A stretch of DNA of 64,000 nt from Sphingopyxis sp. BE259. GTDB lineage: Bacteria; Pseudomonadota; Alphaproteobacteria; Sphingomonadales; Sphingomonadaceae. Under the pieces are notes generated by a model, which made no database searches, had not been told where the DNA came from, and saw only the letters and a program-made list of their open reading frames with translations. The translations under genes and the position numbers were made by a program. Every line of letters starts with the position of its first letter. The stretch's first letter is position 1. Below are positions 62,479 to 64,000 of the stretch, piece by piece. The stretch covers positions 2,220,001 through 2,284,000 of the forward strand of contig NZ_JAVDWM010000001.1 in NCBI RefSeq assembly GCF_031457495.1, in the 5' to 3' direction.

Positions 62479-64000
62479 ATGTACAACCGCCGCCATTTTC
62501 TTGCCGGAGCGACCCTTGCCGGTCTCGCAGCGCCGGCGATTGTCCGGGCGCAGGGCATATTGCGCGATTTTCCGTTCAAGCTGGGCGTGGCGGCGGGCGA
62601 TCCGGCGAGCGACGGTTTCGTCATCTGGACGCGGTTGGCGCCCGAACCGATGGAACGTCACGGCGGGATGCCGCTGGCCAATGTGCCGGTCGAATGGGAA
62701 GTCGCGAGCGACGGTGGGTTTCGCGATGTCGTCGCCAAGGGCACCGAGCTGGCACGCCCCGAGCTGGCCCACAGTGTCCATGTCGAAGTCGCGGGGCTGC
62801 TTCCCGATCGTCCCTATTATTACCGCTTTACCGCCGCGGGCGAGCGCAGCCTGCGCGGCCGCGCGCGCACCCTGCCCGCCCCCGGTGCCAAGGTCGATGC
62901 GCTGAAATTCGGGGTGGCCGGATGCCAGCATTTCGAGTCGGGATTTTACGGCGCCTATCGCCACATGGCGCGCGAAGACCTGGCCTTCGTTTATCATTAT
63001 GGCGACTTCATTTACGAATATCAGCAGAATTATCTGTACGACAGCGGCTTGCCGATCCGCCCGGTGCGCCGATACGAACAACGCGCGTTGTTCGACGTCA
63101 CCGATTTCCGCGCCGCTTATGCGCAAACCTTGCTAGACATCGACCAGCAGGCGGTGCGTTCGGTCCATGCGCATCTGTCGAGCTTCGACGATCATGAGAT
63201 CATCAACGATTGGGTGTCCGACATCGACAATTGGTCGATCGACCTGCCCGGGAACGATCCCGACGCGCCGTCGCCCGAGGTTTTCATGCTGAAAAAGCAG
63301 GCGGCGATGCAGGCGTGGTACGAGCATATGCCGGTGCGCAAGGCGCTATTGCCGCGCGGCGGCATGGTCGCGATGAACCGCGAGTTCCGCTATGGCGACC
63401 TGATGGCGATGCAGCTGCTCGACACGCGCCAGTACCGGGACGACCAGCCGTGCGGCGACGGCTTCAAACCCGCCTGCCCCGAAGTGTTCGCCAAGGACGC
63501 GCAGGTATTGGGCCGCGCGCAGGAAGACTGGCTGAACCGGAATCTGGCGAAAGGCGGCGCAACGTGGAACGCGCTGGCGCAGCAGGTGACGATGATGTCG
63601 CTCGACCGGCGGCGCAAGCCCGACGAGCCGAAGAAGATCGTAAATCTCGACAGCTGGGCGGGCTATGAAGCGCCGCGCGAGCGGATGTTGTCGCGGCTGG
63701 GCGGCCTCGACAATATCGTCGTGCTGACCGGCGACGAGCATCAGAATTTCTGCGGCGACCTGGTGCGACAAGACAAGGTCGTCGGTGCCGAATTTGTCGC
63801 AACCTCGATTTCGAGCGGTGGCGACGGCAGCGACAAGCGCAACGGCACCGACGAGTTCTTAAGGCTCAACCCCGAACTGAAATTCGCCAACGACCAGCGC
63901 GGCTATCTGGTGTGCGAAGTGGGCCGCGAGGCGTGGCAAACACATTTCATGGTCGTCGACAAGGTGACGACGCCCGTCAACACGCTGTCAAGGCGCGCGA
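62479..64000 (+). CDS. phoD: PhoD-like alkaline phosphatase (3' end outside window)
   Basis: The frame from ATG 62479 stays open to the window edge (507 codons). It begins MYNRRHFLAGATLAGLAAPAIV, a twin-arginine signal, then the Fn3-like N-terminal domain of PhoD (FKLGVAAGDPASDGFVIWTRLAP) and the metal-binding core GVAGCQHFESGFY, HYGDFIYEY, SSFDDHEIINDW, LLDTRQYR and VLTGDEHQNF. A Ca/Fe-dependent periplasmic phosphodiesterase/phosphatase. The stop codon is not seen. Confidence 0.9.
   Translation, partial: MYNRRHFLAGATLAGLAAPAIVRAQGILRDFPFKLGVAAGDPASDGFVIWTRLAPEPMERHGGMPLANVPVEWEVASDGGFRDVVAKGTELARPELAHSVHVEVAGLLPDRPYYYRFTAAGERSLRGRARTLPAPGAKVDALKFGVAGCQHFESGFYGAYRHMAREDLAFVYHYGDFIYEYQQNYLYDSGLPIRPVRRYEQRALFDVTDFRAAYAQTLLDIDQQAVRSVHAHLSSFDDHEIINDWVSDIDNWSIDLPGNDPDAPSPEVFMLKKQAAMQAWYEHMPVRKALLPRGGMVAMNREFRYGDLMAMQLLDTRQYRDDQPCGDGFKPACPEVFAKDAQVLGRAQEDWLNRNLAKGGATWNALAQQVTMMSLDRRRKPDEPKKIVNLDSWAGYEAPRERMLSRLGGLDNIVVLTGDEHQNFCGDLVRQDKVVGAEFVATSISSGGDGSDKRNGTDEFLRLNPELKFANDQRGYLVCEVGREAWQTHFMVVDKVTTPVNTLSRRA

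Overview
The window reads as chromosome from a high-GC alphaproteobacterium, most likely a sphingomonad (Sphingopyxis-like). The evidence is gene content and order: argS-SPOR-nagZ-scpA-scpB on one strand, ispH-thrB-rnhA on the other, a cpa/tad pilus cluster, an IF-1-like gene beside a cold shock gene, and many short palindromic repeats of the kind common in that group. This placement is by protein resemblance and synteny; no database was searched.

Layout. 1-5442 (minus): argS, a SPOR-domain protein, nagZ, scpA, the start of scpB, and a lipoprotein. 5607-8022 (plus): ispH, thrB and rnhA with overlapping stop/start codons. 8006-16847: a complete Tn7-like transposon inserted in the last codon of rnhA, with a 5-bp target duplication (GGCGC) and 24-bp terminal inverted repeats beginning TG and ending CA. 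It carries tnsA, tnsB, tnsC and a large tniQ/tnsD, each joined to the next by a GTGA overlap. It also carries two further genes whose products look like degenerate relatives of the transposase (HTH plus RNase H-like fold, catalytic triad not intact). 16874-18271 (minus): a YegP-like small protein and a FAD amine/amino-acid oxidase. 18373-25438 (plus): cpaA-cpaB-cpaC-cpaD-cpaE-tadB-tadC, with no cpaF motor ATPase and no pilin, closed by a strong terminator.

25495-30795: a fumarylacetoacetate hydrolase family protein, a Tat-signal protein, a PhoR-like sensor kinase, a cold shock protein with an IF-1-like partner, small hypothetical proteins and a class III aminotransferase. 31291-45388 is largely a putrescine island. 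On the plus strand lie a gamma-glutamylputrescine synthetase-like protein, a PuuB-like oxidase, a class III aminotransferase, a second glutamine synthetase-like protein and a four-gene Pot-type polyamine ABC transporter. On the minus strand lie a DUF808 membrane protein, a SpuC-like putrescine-pyruvate aminotransferase, a PuuD-like hydrolase and glucokinase. Together they could import putrescine and degrade it by both the glutamylated and the direct transamination routes.

45507-64000: tRNA-Arg(ACG), a DUF1254/DUF1214 pair, ppdK, glyS-glyQ, an XRE regulator with a membrane protein, two tandem TraB/GumN proteins, rplY, pth, a Tat-exported SDR, a PhoX-type phosphatase, a CAP-domain protein, ychF and the start of a PhoD-type phosphatase that runs off the end.

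The most unusual object is the rnhA-linked Tn7-like element with its two transposase-like accessory genes and a pair of near-identical operator-like repeats between one of them and tnsA. Other points of interest are a palindromic repeat inserted in frame in glyS, the motorless tad cluster, and a 140-bp repeat present twice in opposite orientation.
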